From the NCBI GenBank assembly GCA_035236585.1, contig CP141130.1, forward strand, positions 74,719,944 to 74,783,943: a stretch of DNA of 64,000 bases, written 5' to 3'. Shown here in pieces: positions 51,147 through 62,753 of the stretch. Every line of letters starts with the position of its first letter. Positions within the stretch are counted from its first letter, which is position 1. The position numbers were made by a program, and so were the translations under genes. The notes under the pieces were generated by a model. That model was not told the origin of the DNA. It did no database searches and worked only from the letters and a program-made list of their open reading frames with translations. The stretch is from Warburgia ugandensis (Eukaryota; Streptophyta; Magnoliopsida; Canellales; Canellaceae).

Positions 51147-52021
51147 TGAAGAATTTAAAAGCAAATCATGACACTTCTAAATATGATCTTGGGCCAAAGG
51201 GACTTCGTTCTCTGCAACCGGCCACTGCTAGACATGGTCGGCACGTCTTGGGTCTTTTTGTAGGAATTGAGTCGTCAGAGACAAATTCTGATTCTGTTGC
51301 TTAGATATCGTTTACCAAATTCCAATGACCAACAGACATATTAAGGGGGAGGATGCTGCCTTATGACTACTGCTTCTCTAAGAAGCGCCAGCATTGAAGT
51401 AGGTTTATTCTAGTATTGGCCTGATTAAGAAGTAAGCTTTACACTCTTTATCTTTCTAACATGGGTTAGTCTAGCAAGAGTTTAGTCAACTTCTGGAAAA
51501 GGTTGACCAATTTTCTCCTTATCTTGCTAAATCTTATTAGTCTAGGAAGAGTTTACTAATTTTGTTGAAACCCTAGCCAATTCAGTGTTAGTTTAGCATT
51601 ATTCTAATTGATTATCTTGCTAACTCAAGTTAGTCCAGCAAGAGTTTACAAGATTTTGTAGAAACTCTGCTCTTTCTTAGTGGACCAGTTTTCATCCTAG
51701 CTAGATTTCTGTTGTTTTAGCTGTGGGAACCACTACTAGAGTAAAATGAATTAAAAGGTTAACTTTGCCAAAAAACAACTCCCCATCTGGTTTTTGTTGG
51801 AGTTTACTTTTAATTGAAAAAATAGGTCGTGAACTTATTAGTGTCCATTTTGTGACTGAAAGAAGAGTGCCTACAGTGATCCAATGAATGAGATTTTAGG
51901 TACATGAACCATCTATTTCATGACCAATACAATGAATGGACTTGGTCTTTTAGAATATAGTCCATTTGAAGAAAAAGCATTTTTACCATATGGTCATGGT
52001 CTTGAGAGTTGAGATAATAGT

Positions 52022-52024
<3 letters not shown>
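51147..52024. other. Spacer, no gene recognised
   Basis: Phrases such as 'agtttac' and 'ttagtctagcaagagttta' recur loosely between 51460 and 51670, an old degenerate repeat. Nothing else is visible. Confidence 0.35.

Positions 52025-52025
<1 letters not shown>

Positions 52026-52089
<64 letters not shown>
52026..52089. repeat. (CT)n microsatellite
   Basis: Perfect CT run ending directly at the left border of the putative LTR (TGTGACGATTC). Confidence 0.95.
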
Positions 52090-52093
<4 letters not shown>

Positions 52094-54876
52094 ACGATTC
52101 AGGTTTTCACATGTATTTTAAATACAAAAACTAATTCCTAAGGCAGGATCTATCCCTATTTGAAAACACTTTTAGAAAAACTATGCAATACAGCAAAAAA
52201 ATCTTTTATTTTAAATTCATTTTGAAAACCCCGAGTGTCATTTCCTTTCAAGATGGACAAGGAAATTTTGAAAATGAAGAAAACCATAAATATTTCTCAA
52301 GTCTATCCAGTCACAGCTCACAGCCCAACTGTAATAAGTACAGATACATGCCCAAAAGGTAAAGAGTTTACTTATATTTATACTTGTCCCTTCTTCATTT
52401 ACTTGATCATAGTACTAACATTTTCTGATGCTTCATTTAATCCTTTTTGGATCTAATCTATAAAAATAATATATTTGGGTGAGTATTCCTCATACTCAAT
52501 AGGTGATATGATACTACTATATTGAAAACTCATCATGCAACATGCATAATTCAAGGAGCCTTTTTCATGTAAAACATCAGTGATTCTTTTTTGTGTAAAC
52601 ATGCATATTTGTGCATAAAACGTAAGCTTATTTATGCAAATTCAACCATGGAATCTTTTACCGAAATCTAGTATTCAACGATATAAATTTGAATAAAAAT
52701 CATAAAGTAGAAATCAATAGATTCATGTAAGAAGATCTCGGCAAACACATCAACCAACGAGTCAAATATAATATTCATGAAACTCTTAAAATAGTAGTTA
52801 TTCAAAGCAAATGTTGGCATCACTATAAGTATCATGCACATGGTCTCTCGGCGAACACATCAATGCTAACTAGTCACGAGTACTCGTATACGACCATCTC
52901 AATGCTATATGCACATTGATAACACTGAAATCATAGGGTCATTATGCTCATGATCAGCACACAGCTGGAATCGTGTGGTTCCGGTATCTGAAGACCTACC
53001 CACCATAGCCTCCATGGCGACTATAGCTATCCTCGAAAAGGGTGCTGTGAACACCTCCAATGGTCGTCCCTATTTACCACAGCAGTCGAGGAAGGGACAA
53101 TGCCACTTTTAGCAACGATACCATCCACCCTTTGATGGTAGAGGCCGAGAGGCCAACCCTGTACATAACAACCTCTTAGTATAGTACACACCAGGCTTAA
53201 TAGCCCAAAAAGCATATATATAAAGAATCAGAATCTCAATCATTTTAAATTATGCAATTTATGCATTTATTTGCAAACCATGTGAGTGATGCATAAAATC
53301 ACTTTATGCTACTAGTATCATATTCAAAACCATAAAACATGAAGATAATTCTGCATACTCGTATAAGAACATCACATCTCAAAAAGCATGCTAAATATGG
53401 TGATAGATTTCAAGTGCTTCAAGGCCAGAAATCAAGAAGACAAGTTTGCGTACACGTATAAAAACAGCATATCTCAAAAGCATGCTAAAAACAGTAATAA
53501 AGGCAAGTCAGAGTTTAAGATGCATTTAAAAACTTAGTAGTATCAGACTACCTACCTCGACCGTTGTTACTTAGCTTTCACTTAACTCTCGTCCCTCTCC
53601 AATGAGAGTCCTAGCGTACCTTGGTAAAGTCCTAGATATTATTTGAAAATAAGAATCCGAATATTATTACCTATTTTACAGATCAACGGCTAGATCTATA
53701 CTAGAAGTTATAGATCTCTGATTTGTGAGTTTTTAATGGTTAATTTATGTAATTTAGGGTTGATCTAGGTATATCGATCTCCTAATATATCAAATAGATC
53801 AATCTATGAGTTTTGATTATTTTTTATCTTACCGATCTACGAGATTTCTATGGTTTTTGGGCTATAGTCATATAAAATAGTTCTCTAATCTTAATTTTCA
53901 TAGTATTATTAGGTCCGCGTCGTTATTACGAACGCAATGGTTCTTTCGGATCATCAATCGGAGTTATATAGCCTCCTTAATTGCTTTTTTTTAGCGTCGT
54001 AAAATCCATGAACGAACCAGATTCGTCCATTCCGGGCTTTCATGTTACAGTTCCCAGGACGCGTGCGCGTGAGCGTCTCGGTCGAACTGAGACAGTGTTC
54101 GCACGTGTGCGCATGCCCGAGTGACATGCCAGGGTGTGCGTCTTGGATTGTGTTGTGCGGAGACGTCTTCGGCGCGGCGCGCGCGCATGGTTCTTGGGGC
54201 CATGGTTCGAGGGTTCTAGAACAAACCCTTCTTCCCCGGCATTCTCCGGCCGGGAAATGCCAGATCTGGCCGGATTCTGGGGGAAAACGAAGGGGAAGAA
54301 GAAAGGGGATAAGAGGGAAGAGAAATTGTACCTGGAAGCCCTCTTTGCTGCCCGATCGGAGACCTCAAATGTGCCTGCAACCCTTGTTGTAGACGAAGCG
54401 TTTTGAAGTGGAGAAAGCGCAATCTTGGAAGGAGAGAGTGGGGAAATTTATAAAGTAGAGAAGGTGGTGCCGCCATTTTTCCGGAGCTGCCTTGCAGAGG
54501 CGGTGCTGTTAGGTCGGTGGTTAGAGGTAGGGGACGATCAGAGGTGTCGTTATCCAAATGACCCCTGTGTTTTTGGTCCTTTTCATTTTACAGTCAAATT
54601 ACACAAATGCCCCTCATCTTCAAATGCTCATAACTTGGTTATACTAACTCCGTTTTTAGTGTTCTTTGAGACGTTGGATTCCATTTCGAGTGTAGAATCT
54701 AATGATACTAATTTTTCTCATAAATTCCTTGCTTTCATATTTTAATTAAAATAAAACATCCAACCACCAATTAAGGTGATTTAAGCATATATTAATTCCC
54801 AAAATAAACAACCCAAACATCATGATTGATCGTGGTTGTGAAAGTGATATAATATTGAAAATTTTGAGTCATTACA
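52090..54876 (-). mobile_element. Probable solo LTR of a Ty3-like retrotransposon (2.8 kb)
   Basis: The left edge TGTGACGATTCAGGTTTTC and the right edge read on the minus strand (TGTAATGACTCAAAATTTTC) form imperfect inverted ends with TG..CA termini, a style often seen in plant Ty3/gypsy LTRs. The flanking 5-mers are CTCTC (52085-52089) and CACTC (54877-54881), a 5-bp target duplication with one mismatch. No pol coding sequence lies inside. A GC-rich block at 54040-54400 lies near the LTR 5' end (minus orientation). A related start occurs at 62754. The clade assignment is inference. Confidence 0.55.
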
Positions 54877-54897
54877 CACTCTCTCTCTCTCAATTAT

Positions 54898-55137
54898 AAT
54901 CTGATTCACTCCATCTCAGATGGCATAGATACCAAATCTCATATTAGTTGGATGCCTCTAAGTCATTCCATTTTGGAGCTTTTGAAGCAAAAAACTAGAC
55001 GATACAACATAGTAAACCTCCATAAACACAAAAATACCATTTACTTTTTTGCTTCAAAGCCCAAAAATGGAGAATCTATGAGATCCAACTAACATGAGAT
55101 TTGGTACCTAGGCCATCTTAAATAGGGCAAATCAGAT
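54898..55137. mobile_element. MITE with about 90-bp inverted arms
   Basis: The left arm (54899-54992) holds ATCTGATTCACTCC, AGATGGC, TACCAAATCTCAT and TTAGTTGGAT and ends TTTTGAAGCAAAA. The right arm on the minus strand has ATCTGATTTGCCC, AGATGGC, TACCAAATCTCAT, TTAGTTGGAT and CTTTGAAGCAAAA in the same order. No open frame. The target duplication was not resolved. Confidence 0.7.
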
Positions 55138-55225
55138 GAACATCTTGGATCACTAAAAAAATAAAAAGTGGGCTCACTTTTCAATTTTAGGAATACCTAT
55201 GATACAACCATTGTATCATATAATT

Positions 55226-55230
<5 letters not shown>

Positions 55231-55296
<66 letters not shown>
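55231..55296. repeat. (CT)n microsatellite
   Basis: Perfect TC/CT run of about 33 units between the MITE and the hAT-like element. Confidence 0.95.
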
Positions 55297-55300
<4 letters not shown>

Positions 55301-56018
55301 CTATTTGATAGTTATATCAAATAATTAATGAAAACGTAGATATCCTTATAAGTACTTTTACTAATATGCTATATTAGTTGGCTAAATGCTTATTGCCAGC
55401 TTATTAAACATAAGTAATAGGTTATATTACTTATAGAACATTTTGGGCTAAGACAAGGGCTTGCCCTATGTATAGTCTCTCATAAGTTGACAAAATATGA
55501 CAAAAGTATAAATGTGGACTCAAGAAAAGCCCAATATGTTATAATATTTTATTATATAATAGAGGGTCACATTAGTTCTTATTAGCTAATTATGTCTATT
55601 ATAATATATAAAATTTAGGTCAAACCTAGTCTAACTCTAGTCAAAATATTTTAGACATCTAGCAAACTCGGTTGCTAAATATCTTACTAAATCAAGTGAA
55701 AACTATATTTTGAGCTCAACTCTTGCTAGATCATGCAATATTTGGTCAACTTAAGATATAGTGAGATTAGGGGTGGCAATTCGGGTTGGCGGGTCGTGTT
55801 TGCAGCGACACGAACACGACACGATTAATAGTCGTGTCAAAAACCTATGACTCGTACACGACTTAGTTCTTAAAAAAATAACACGACACGACCTGTGTAA
55901 CATGATTAATTGACTGAGTTGTGTTGGATACACGGCACGACATGAAACGACTTGATTTCCCTATTACGACTTAGTAAAAAAACTGCTCCCAAGTTAATGA
56001 AGCCAAACCAACCACAAA

Positions 56019-56305
56019 ATATAGAACGGTTATTTTACAACCGTCCTATAAAACACATAACATATAGGACGGTTATTTCACAACCGTTCTATATGTTATG
56101 GGTTTTATAGGACGGTTGTGAAATAACCGTCCTATATGTTATGTTTTATAGGACGATTGTGAAATAACCGTCCTATATGTTATGTTTTATAGGACGGTTG
56201 TGAAATAATCGTCCTATATGTTATGTTTTATAGGACGGTTATGTCATAACCGTCCTATATGCTATGTTTTATAGGACAGTTAAGGACTAATCGTCCTATT
56301 TTTAC
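56019..56305. repeat. Hairpin array 1 of the hAT-like element (7 units)
   Basis: Seven 29-nt units, each an inverted repeat with 11-bp arms (ATAGGACGGTT and AACCGTCCTAT, with a few changes) around a 7-nt loop, separated by TATGTTATGTTTT-type spacers. In units 1-2 the stem-loop reads TTATTTCACAA and in units 3-5 TTGTGAAATAA, so the array is itself inverted about position 56105. Confidence 0.9.
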
Positions 56306-56640
56306 ACATATGGATATGGTTTATTAGTACTTTACCAATCTGTGAGTGTGACTGTGATGTGTCAGACTTCCAGTGACCAGTCTGCCTATGTCGGCAAACG
56401 GCCTAGCCTTGGCGCCGGCCTGCCTGACAGGGACAAATAGTTTTCTTTCCTCCAATTCCAAACTGGCAAGTGGCAACTAGAGTTAATGAAACTTACACTT
56501 CAATCATTTGTCAAATATTTTGAGTCCTTGATGTTAGATCCAACGTGTGGGGCCCCCTTGTAGTGGCGGGAAAACAAAATGAAAACATAAAGGTTTAACT
56601 AATTAATAATTATCTAGGTCTACTAAGTCAATCTAGTCTA

Positions 56641-58228
56641 AGGCAATTGTTTTGTCATTTTGTATGTAAGTAAGCCCAATTCCCATATCCAATTATCCAA
56701 TTAAATTTGAAGTCTTATGCTAAAGCTAAGCTGCTAAAGCGCCCTAGCCTAGCTGGTGGTTGTTTGCTATAAGCCTATAACTATAAGTTATAACCTAAGA
56801 CTTAGCTAACGTACACACTGTCTCTAATTTTCTTATCAAACATTTTAAGATTAGCTACACATTGTCAGTTACAAACTTACAAGTTACACTTAGTACAAAA
56901 TTAGTTAACCAAGTTTTGTAACTTGTACAAGTACAAGTGAAGTGAGAGACTAACAAACTATCATATATTGTATAAAATTATAAATACTAATGATTTTCTT
57001 ATGTTAATTTCACATGTCATCACCAATTGATCTAATATATCTCTTTTCATCAAATTCATGAATATCATGTATCTAACTTATATAACTCAATATTTGTTTA
57101 TCTTTTCTAACTCCTAATTGATGATAATAGATTAGGAATAAGTCATTCATCCATAATCCATCATTCATGAAGAGTAAAATTTAGTAACTTCCTTAGTAAT
57201 ATCATTTAACATGTGTTTTTTCTCTCATGATTATTATTCATTTTACCATCAATGCCACTTCTTTTCAGTTTTCACTATAGAGTATAGGCCATAATCAATA
57301 ATTAATTTTAGTTTCACCAAAGTTATCATATCAATATCCTTCTAATTCTCTCTTGATAAGCTTTTGTGTTAATTCAATACATAACTCATATTCTCTTATC
57401 TCATTCTCACCTCACATAATGAATTAATTACATAGCTAATAAGTATTCCCTTCATATAATCATTATCCACCAATGAGATAATTATATAACTCTTTATATA
57501 CTAATTCTCAAGGCAATGGTTTTGTCTTTTTGTATGTAAGTAAGTAAGCCCAAATCCAATTATCCAATTGAATTAGAAGTCTTAAGCTAAAGCCCCTGCC
57601 CTGGTCGGTTGTTTGCTATAACTATAAGTTATAACCTAAGACTTAGCTACACCTATACACTGTCTCTAATTTTTTTATCAAACATTTTAAGATTAGTTAC
57701 ACATTATCAGTTACAAATTTACAAGTCACACTTAGTACAAAATTAGTTAACCAAGTTTTGTAACTTGTACAAGTACAAGTGAAGTGAGAGACTAACTAAC
57801 TGTCAAATATTGTATAAAATTATAAATGCTAATGATTTTCTTATGTTAATTTCACATGTCATCACCAATTGATCTAATATATCTCTTTTTAATCAAATTC
57901 ATGAATATCATGTATCCAACTCATATAAGTCAATATTTGTTTCTCATTTCTAACTCCCAATTGATGATAATATATTAGGAATAACTCATTCATCCATAAT
58001 CCATTGATCCATCATTCATGTAGAGTAAAATTTAGTAACTCCTTTAGTAATATCATTCAACATTTGTGTTAATTTAACACATAACTCCTATGCTCTGATC
58101 TCATTCTTACCTCACCTAATGAGTTAATTACATAACTAATAACTATTCCTTTCGGACCCTTCCTATACTCACTATCCACTAATGAAATAATTACATAACA
58201 CTTTCTATACTCATTCTCAACTCTCAAG
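56641..58228. repeat. 870-bp tandem duplication within the hAT-like element
   Basis: Unit 1 (56641-57510) and unit 2 (57511-58228) both start AGGCAAT.GTTTTGTC and stay closely alike. Unit 2 lacks about 150 bp present at about 57205-57360 of unit 1. No open frame in either. Confidence 0.85.
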
Positions 58229-58640
58229 CTACTAAGTTAATTACATAACTGTTTCTATTCTCATTTAGTCATTCTTACCTAATGAGTTAATTACATGACT
58301 CTTTCTTTACTTATCCTCAACAACTTTTGAATTGAGTATGAGTTACTTACATAACTTTGCTTTTTTAAGTTGATCCTCAACTGAGATCAGATGAGTTAAA
58401 TACATAACACTTACTTTACTCATCCTCAACCTCAACAACTATTGAATTGAGTATGACAGTACGAGTTACTTATGTAACTTTGTTTTTAAGTTGATACTCA
58501 ACTGAGATGAGTTAATTACATATATGCTCTATCTTTTGAAGCTCATCCTTAAGGAAATTAAGATGAGTTAATTACATAACTCTTTCTTTACTCTATACTT
58601 AATAACTATTTTTATTTAAACACATCCTCAACTAAGATTA
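58229..58640. repeat. Degenerate short repeats (GAGTTAATTACATAACT)
   Basis: A unit built on GAGTTAATTACATAACTCTT, with ACTCATCCTCAAC-like spacers, recurs about every 50-70 bp with many changes. It continues motifs present at the end of the 870-bp duplication. Confidence 0.65.
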
Positions 58641-58654
58641 ATTAAATACATAAC

Positions 58655-58835
58655 TTTTATAGCTTATATGACGGTTATGTAACAACATGTTAACAACCGT
58701 CCTATAACTTTCTAATAAATAAAATAACCATCCTATATAACTTATAGGACGGTTATAAAAAAATCATCATATATTTCATTATATATATATATAATAGGAC
58801 GGTTATTTAAAAACAGTCATATATTGTTCTATATA
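58655..58835. repeat. Hairpin cluster 2 of the hAT-like element (degenerate)
   Basis: About three worn copies of the same stem (forms of TATGACGGTT, AACCGTCCTATA and AATAGGACGGTT) with longer and different loops. Confidence 0.65.
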
Positions 58836-58904
58836 TTATTTTTCACCTTGATCAGCCTTAATTTCAAATTTTCAATCTTTCAGCGGTCCAAACTATTGAG
58901 AAAG

Positions 58905-59225
58905 TGAAAATGACCATTCCTCTTTGATGTTTCACAGATCTAAGCAAAATAAGGTATGTATTTACGAATTTTACAATCTGTATACAGTTCTATAAAAAAC
59001 ATAAAAGCCAGTACCCTTTTTTTCAATTTTTTTGTTTTTTGTTAACTATTTTCCATAGATCTTGATAGGTTTTAGTCTGAGAAGGTGAAAACGACCATTC
59101 CTCTTCGATCTTTCACAGATTTAAGCAAAAAAAGGTATGTATTTACAAATTTTATAATCTGTATTTATTTTTTTTATTTTTTTTGTTTTTCGTTAACTAT
59201 TTTTCATAGATCTTGATGGGTTTTA
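58905..59225. repeat. About 180-bp tandem duplication in the hAT-like element
   Basis: GTGAAAATGACCATTCCTCT at about 58904 recurs as GTGAAAACGACCATTCCTCT at about 59085. It is followed by the same TTTCACAGAT, AAGGTATGTATTTAC and GTTAACTATTTT blocks. Confidence 0.8.
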
Positions 59226-59640
59226 GTTCTATGTGTATGAGAAACATTCCATTTGAGTTTTATATTTCTTTGCTCTAGATTTGAGTTTGTTTTTAGGTTT
59301 TTTACTGTTTTTTCGAAAAAATCAGTTATGAAAATTTAAAAAAAAAAAGTAGTTGTTTTTTCGTATTTCTTCATTGAAAAGTATTTCTATCCACATATAG
59401 AGCTTTCCCATGTTGTGTATTCATGTGTGATAATGTTTTCATCTCTTTTTTTTTTGTAATTTAGTTTTTTTTTTAAATTTTTTCAAAAAAAATAAGTTAC
59501 GAAAATTAGGAAAATTTTGTTATTTTTTATATTTATTAGTTAATACCTATTCTTATCCACATATATAGCTTACTCATGCTTGAATCTTCATGTATTAATG
59601 ATTTTTAGCTAATTTTTAGCATTTAATCTAATTTTTAGTA

Positions 59641-59850
59641 ATATAGGACGGTTCCTGAAGAACCATCCTATATTACATGAGTAATATAAGATAGTTCCTC
59701 AAGAACCGTCCTATATTACATGAGTAATATAAGACGGTTCCTCAAGAACCGTCCTATATTACATGAGTAATATAAGACGGTTCCTCAAGAACCGTCGTCC
59801 TATATTACATGAGTAATATAAGATAGTTCCTCAAGAACCGTCCTATATTT
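59641..59850. repeat. Hairpin array 3 of the hAT-like element (5 units, 43 bp)
   Basis: Five units with a stem formed by ATAAGACGGTTCCTCAAGAA and its complement (..GAACCGTCCTATAT), separated by TACATGAGTA. The stem shares its GACGGTT/AACCGTC core with array 1, but the loop (CCTCAAG) differs. One unit has a 3-bp insertion (CGTCGTCC). Confidence 0.9.
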
Positions 59851-60090
59851 TCAACCATTCCATAGGTTAGAATCATGTCAAGGTGATGAGTAAATAGGTC
59901 GCATGTCAAACAAGTCGACATGACGGGTCAAATTGATTGACTCGAACATGACACGATTTTTGGCGTGTCATTTTCGGGTCACCCGAAAATGACACGAACA
60001 CGATAAGACTCGACCCGAACCCGCTAAATTCGTGTCGGGTTTGTGTCGTGTTATCGTGTCGTGTCATATTTTGCCCCCCCTAAGCGAGAT

Positions 60091-61629
60091 CTAGTATCCT
60101 TGACTTCGACTAAGATGTTGTAAGATTATGATATGTTTTTCAGGCCTTCTGCCTAATCGAATATAACTCTTGGAAAAGATTGATTGAGGTTCTTAACACT
60201 TTGTAGCAAAGTCGAATACATAAGGCAAAGTGGGAGCCACCAAAAAGCCTGCTTGTTATTGCACTCTTTGACTGCAGTGCATGGTAAACTATCACAACCG
60301 ATGCAACAATCTAGCTTTTTTATCCGGAAAGATCATAGAATTTATATTGTCCATGATTTAGGTATACGGGATGTGAAATTGAGGTCCACGCACACATATA
60401 CACTTAGTAGTGATACACTCCATTCCAGATAGATTGGGGGGTTTTGGAGTCACCACCGACGTCTTTTGCCTGGATTAGAAATACCAAGCTAGATTGATGA
60501 GATTTCCATGGCTAATTTTAAGCCCTAATTATTAGGCCGGTCCTTAGCAGTATACAAATCTCTATATATCCATGGTCGCATACCCCATTGAAGCTTTCTT
60601 TTCCAATTAGTGTTTTAATAAGGACAGGTCCTTAAATAGACAATCTGAACTGACTGAACTCAGCAAAATAAACTTTGGAAGGCTTAGTGGTTTGTCATGC
60701 CACTAGGCCATGGGTCCTTAACCAAGCCTCTCTAAAGGAAGAGAAGATTGTGGAAAAGTAGATGTGGTGCATGTGATGCAGGGGAGATTAAAGTATGGCG
60801 TGTGGGGCTATGTTACTACTTAGGACCTACTGAAAGATATGATACAGATGATTGGGTTCATGGTACTGTTCAATACTAAGTCCTTAATCAAGTCCTTCCT
60901 AGAGAAAGAGAAAATTGCAAAACAATAAATGGGGTACTTGGTGGTCCACAATGCCTTTAAAGATTAGGTTTTTCCTCAGTTACCAAGTAAGAAGGAACCT
61001 AAAATGGTTACACCCATTCAGCCTATGTTCAACCTATGGGATTATTCTTTACTCATTGTGTGGTATGTTGATGGCAAATAGCAAAGTCATAGTGAGGGAT
61101 TAGCTTAACTAGTAGTTAGAGGTAGAAAGAAAAGCGTGTGTAAGCTAAAGGAGAAGTAGGGTATACCTTTGCACCCCTCTTACAATAATATGTAAAGAAA
61201 CAGAAAGAAAACTAAGTATAAAGCACACACATGCCATCAACAGTACATCGTTCCAGTATTTATCATAGGAAAAAAAATGACCAATTGCAGCATTCTGTTT
61301 CTGCACATGCTAGGATAGAATGACCAGTAGTAGTTTTCTATTTTAGCACAGATCTTAGAACTGTGTAGCTTGGAGCCAGAGGCCCAGAGGCTGGATCTCT
61401 ATTCTGCCCTCCTACATATCATTCATTTAGCATACTCTAAAAGAGTTTTTGAAATAAATGAAAAGAGATCACTAAAATTCGCTCTAAAATATGATATATT
61501 AATCTTGGGAAAAAGCCTCACTTAAATCTGGATTACAACCGAAATGATAAGCCTAATTTACAGATTGGCACGGTGGTGCATGCAGCATATAGAGTTGCTT
61601 AGGTTGAGAGAAAAATGTTAGTATGGGAG
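60091..61629. other. Spacer, no gene recognised
   Basis: Short open frames only (for example 60184-60432). The phrase 'agtccttaa(c/t)caag' recurs at about 60710 and 60880, a loose old duplication. Confidence 0.35.
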
Positions 61630-61800
61630 AAGGGGAGCCTTGGAGCAACAGTAAAAGTTGTCGTCATGTGACCTTGAGGTTACGGGTTCAAGGTATGAAA
61701 TCAGCCTCTTGCAAAAATGCAAAGTAAAGCTGCTTACTTTAGGCCATTGTGGCCTGCCCCTTCTCTGAACCCCGCATAGGCAGGAGCTTCCGGGCTGCCC
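61630..61800 (+). mobile_element. Au SINE, nearly full length
   Basis: Head GGGGAGCCTTGGAGCAACAG, B box GGTTACGGGTTCAAGG, body, and CATAGGCAGGAGCTTCCGGG at the end. The usual GTGCAC before the final GGGCTGCCC is deleted. No target duplication seen. Confidence 0.93.
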
Positions 61801-62753
61801 AAGGGTATTTATGAAATTGACACTTTTTCAAGGTTTCTCGGAGTATGTCATTTACTCTCACTTTTTTCCAACTTCTTTTCTCGAAGTTTCTAGCTTTTTT
61901 CTGCTTCTTCTTTTCTTTTTTCGTCTCTAAGAGTTAGTCTTCTCTTGAAAAGGCCCCTAGTATAGTTCAGGATTCACTATGAGTTAGCATGATGACTAAG
62001 TTCCTTTTGCTGATGTGGATTATTGTCCTAGTACGCTAGCATGCTCTGCCAACGTAGAGAGACTTGAATGGCCTCTTTGTAATTTTATTTCAAGGGTGAT
62101 GTAAGCTATGTGACTTTATATATTCCCATCATTGCTTGAGAAGCATCTTATCCTTTTCATTGTCAAATTATGAAGGGTGTCATAATCAATCCTTGGGAGT
62201 GTGTAAAATATATGGACCATGTGAGGCACATGGCTCATTCTTGACCAAGCTTGAGGAGGGATATTGCCACTCCTTTTTAGGGAGATTGGCCACTTATGTC
62301 CTGAGTAATAAATAATAATTGTCAGTAGTTTATGTGGAGGCCATGTTAGATATGTCTTTTTTGTTGCTAATATTGATGGTCCATTACATGCTTCTGTGAT
62401 GTTGGAAAGCTTGATCCATTATATGTAGCAAAATTGCGAAACTTTCTATGTTTGAGGGATAAAATTAGGAATTTGTTGAGGTTATTTTTTTTTTGCATTA
62501 TTTTGAGAAAAGTTTTCATGGACATGGTAAAAATGGGGGTGTCTATATATGCTCTCATTTTATCAGAGGTTGGCTAAACTAAATGACATAATGAAACTGG
62601 ACATCCCTTTTTATGTTTAATGAACTTACTCTCTTGGGATTAACTAGACATAGGAGTATGGTTAGCTATCTTTACTTCTTGGAGAGCAATTCTAATGCAA
62701 GATCATAGGTAGACTTGGCCACCTTTCTTCATATTTTTCCTTATCTTCGAGTT
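61801..62753. other. Spacer, no gene recognised
   Basis: AT-rich sequence without recognisable coding potential or transposon ends. Confidence 0.35.

Larger units (their letters stand above)
55768..60082. mobile_element. Non-autonomous hAT-like transposon (4.3 kb) with hairpin arrays
   Basis: The left end is TAGGGGTGGCAA and the right end on the minus strand is TAGGGGGGGCAA, 12-bp inverted ends with one mismatch. The flanks AGTGAGAT (55760-55767) and AGCGAGAT (60083-60090) are an 8-bp target duplication with one mismatch, as expected for hAT. About 200 bp of subterminal DNA at each end is rich in CACGAC/GTCGTG motifs in opposed orientation. Inside are hairpin clusters sharing ATAGGACGGTT..AACCGTCCTAT and large tandem duplications. 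No long open frame or transposase motif exists, so mobilisation would need an enzyme in trans. Confidence 0.8.

Noticed and set aside
54042..54557. GC-rich open frames on both strands
   Set aside because: They lie inside the putative LTR, overlap each other and have no recognisable domains.
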